Below, piece by piece: positions 61,807 through 64,000 of a DNA stretch of 64,000 bases (its first letter is position 1; every line of letters starts with the position of its first letter). Where the stretch lies: assembly GCA_020746875.1 (NCBI GenBank), contig JAGTJL010000005.1, positions 2,852,001 to 2,916,000 on the forward strand. Direction: 5' to 3'. The notes beneath the pieces were generated by a model. That model ran no database searches. It was not told the DNA's origin and saw only the letters and a program-made list of their open reading frames with translations. The position numbers were made by a program, and so were the translations under genes. The stretch comes from Rhexocercosporidium sp. MPI-PUGE-AT-0058. Lineage: Eukaryota > Ascomycota > Leotiomycetes > Helotiales.

Positions 61807-62510
61807 ATCGTCTATTTGGTTGTATTGTACTGTACCTGTTGCATTATTTGGAGTTGGCGGATTATGTTTTGCGCTGGCAGATGGGTCTGGAGATCTGCTC
61901 TTGGATTTGTATTGTTTGATTTTGTGTAGGATCTTGATTTGGGTTCCATGCGGTTCTTACTGCAAATATACCACTCTGCGTCTTTTCGTCCTTGAATATC
62001 CCGCATCTGTGTGATGCCAAAAGTGATAAATTGGGCTACCTTTCGTATCGCTCTCGCTCTCGCACTCGCTCTCGCCCCCGTATTCGAAACTCAAGAATTA
62101 GTTACTCTTTCTTTTTCACATATCAAACAGTGCCGCGAAGCAATAAATATCTTCATGCTTTCAGTCGTTAAGTAGAATTATTTATACATCCAATCTTGCA
62201 TTGATGGTTGGCTTTCTTGGCGTGCGAACGTCAACCATTGCCCGCCTTCGATGCAGACCCCAGTCTCGTATTTTATTGTAACTGGACACTGTACACGAGC
62301 CCCCAGCCTTGTAATCAGCTGCTTACTACACCCTTTCACCAAAGACATATGAGTCGTAAGATCAACCGCGGGCACCGGCACAACATTAAGCCACAGACTC
62401 GCAGTCTCGGCTAGATTCTCGGTCCGCAATATGATAAATTCATGGATTCATCCTAACTTTTTATCAATCATCTATCTGTCCACAATTGATCATCCGTTTC
62501 TCTACTAAAG
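61807..62510. other. intergenic, with a small CT-rich repeat
   Basis: About 700 bp. A short imperfect CGCTCT/CTCGCA repeat lies near 62049-62078. No gene seen. It holds the 3' end of the channel gene and the promoter of the dehydrogenase. Confidence 0.5.
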
Positions 62511-63703
62511 ATGAGTCTCTCTGCCCTGTGGTTCGGTATCTCGAGAGTCTTATTCAGCTCCAAGACCAAAACAGACATTCTTCCTCCATCCCTATCCTTC
62601 GAAGGACAAACAATTCTCATCACAGGAGGGACTAGTGGACTTGGGTTTGAAACAGCTATTCACTATGTCAATCTCGGTGCTGCGTCGGTTATCATTACTG
62701 CAAGGACTCTCTCCCGTGGCAATGATGCGAAATTCGAGATCGAGAGGAGGACGGGGAAGAAAGATGTGGTGCATGTAATGATTCTTGATATGGATACTTT
62801 TGCCGGCGTCCAGGCCTTCGTGAAGGAAGTCCGCGCTACGATCAAGAAGATTGATATTGTTCTACTTGTGAGTTGATCTTCCCTTCCATCACAAACTGTC
62901 CTTGACCAGACAGAATGCCGGGGTCCATGCCTTTGACTTCAAACTATCACCAGAGGGATGGGAAACAGACACGCAAGTCAACACCCTCTCCACCATACTT
63001 TTAGGCCTTCTCCTCCTACCATGGCTACGAGAAATCAAGAAACCAGGTCAAACTCACCACCTCGGTTTCGTCGGCTCCAGCTCCCATTACAGGCCCGATA
63101 TTTCCAAGTTCCCACAACAAGGTGTCCTAGAAGCTCGAAATGATCCGAAAAACTTTGTGTCAGGCGTGCATAATTATGGCATTTCGAAGTTATTGTTCCA
63201 TTACGGTGCTTTGGAGCTTGCGAAGTTGGCGGTCGATGAGGATGGCTGGTAAGACTCCTGGCCAAACTCGCTAACATGAGCTTCGTCACTGACCACCTCA
63301 GTCCCTCCCCAATCGTCAACATCGTCTGCCCAGGCATGATCCGGACGAACATCGCTCGAGATTTCGCAAACAAAGGCTTCTTCTTCAAAATCGTAGAAGC
63401 GGTATTAATGTTTTTCATTACCAACCCAGCTGATGTAGGAGCAAGGTCTCTTGTTCTCATTGCAACAACGACGCCGGACCAGCATGGAACGTTCAGGAAC
63501 CCGATGTTGACGAAGGAGGAATATGCTATGTAAGTAGATGTTTGTCCCAATATTGTGAGAGTATGGACTGACCGGAATACAGAGTGTCGGCTCCTATGCT
63601 TACAAGCCCGGAAGGAAAGAGGATGCAGGCTCAGGTTTGGAAAGAGATCACGGCGGTTTTAGTTGCGGCTGTACCAGAAGTGGCTGATATAATTAGATCT
63701 TGA
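62511..63703 (+). CDS. short-chain dehydrogenase/reductase (retinol-dehydrogenase-like)
   Basis: Four exons (62511-62867, 62914-63248, 63302-63529, 63583-63703) with introns of 46, 53 and 53 bp give 346 residues. All junctions are GT-AG and in phase. The NAD(P)-binding motif TGGTSGLG lies at about residues 39-45 after the strand QTILI; ILDMD follows at the end of a later strand; NAG is at about residue 120, right at the first exon junction. The catalytic Ser lies in GSSSHY and Tyr/Lys in YGISK (about 207-211). CPGMIRTNIARDF follows the active site as usual. The N-terminus (SLSALWFGISRVLF) is hydrophobic and may anchor the enzyme to a membrane. The substrate is unknown; relatives act on retinoids, steroids, lipids or secondary metabolites. 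No biosynthetic neighbours are visible. Confidence 0.85.
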
Positions 63704-64000
63704 TGGTTGGTCCTCAAAACAAAGAAAAACAACCAGTCTTGACTATGGCTCTGGGTTGCGGGCTCTGGACTCGGCATCTAAGGCACAAGTCGCTCAATCA
63801 AATGCACAATTTAACACTAGCGTCGCAGGACCTGCTTCATGGGCCCTATAGTTAGTCTTTCCGACGTCTTGTTTATTTCTCCTATATTCTTGTGGGTGCA
63901 GCCATTTTTTCTTCCCGGGGAATTTAGTTCGATTTGGTTGCGAGAGCTCCCATCAGATCCGGAACATCAAATGACGGATTCGCGCTTCCTACATGTCTTG
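63704..64000. other. intergenic, window end
   Basis: No gene recognised in the last 300 bases. Confidence 0.5.

Overview
The window is genomic DNA of a filamentous ascomycete (Pezizomycotina). The support is: genes with many short GT-AG introns (46 to 133 bp), a fused pyrABCN-type pyrimidine gene, a Yvc1-type vacuolar channel, small secreted cysteine-rich proteins, and a long AT-rich block whose transposon genes carry C-to-T and G-to-A stop codons, the signature of repeat-induced point mutation (RIP). A leotiomycete is possible but not provable from this sequence.

Layout. 1-11 kb is ordinary, moderately gene-poor DNA: a secreted Cys-rich protein (695-1583, +), a His-rich allergen-like protein (2401-3428, -), a 932-residue Ser/Pro-rich protein (5914-8792, +) and a second secreted Cys-rich protein (10525-11001, -). 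11-20 kb is transposon-margin DNA: an AT-rich inverted-repeat element, a RIP-damaged LINE (about 11.66-13.86 kb), an intact gene joining a possible uracil-DNA-glycosylase-like fold to five CCHC zinc knuckles (16012-18053, +), and a decayed sugar-transporter pseudogene (19.49-20.16 kb, -).

20.24-47.76 kb is a RIP-degraded AT-rich island. It holds nested Ty3/Gypsy-type LTR retrotransposons. Element A (22959-45631, minus strand, 281-bp LTRs) is interrupted by element B (30882-40968, plus strand, LTRs of about 215 bp). Both have TG/CA-type LTR ends and short matching target duplications. Element B keeps protease and integrase but appears to have lost reverse transcriptase. Downstream of its integrase is a decayed reading frame of about 4.2 kb of unknown function, carrying at least eleven in-frame copies of a palindromic DNA motif that encodes an Asn-Pro-Gly-Leu-type peptide.

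47.8-64 kb returns to normal composition: the fused carbamoyl-phosphate synthetase / aspartate transcarbamylase gene (49737-56813, -), with one apparent single-base frameshift; a divergent Yvc1-like TRP channel gene (58159-61806, +); and a short-chain dehydrogenase (62511-63703, +).

The genes do not form an obvious pathway or cluster. The main themes are two candidate effectors near repeat-rich DNA, the nested and RIP-mutated retroelements, and housekeeping genes on the far side of the island. No tRNA, rRNA or CRISPR array was recognised.
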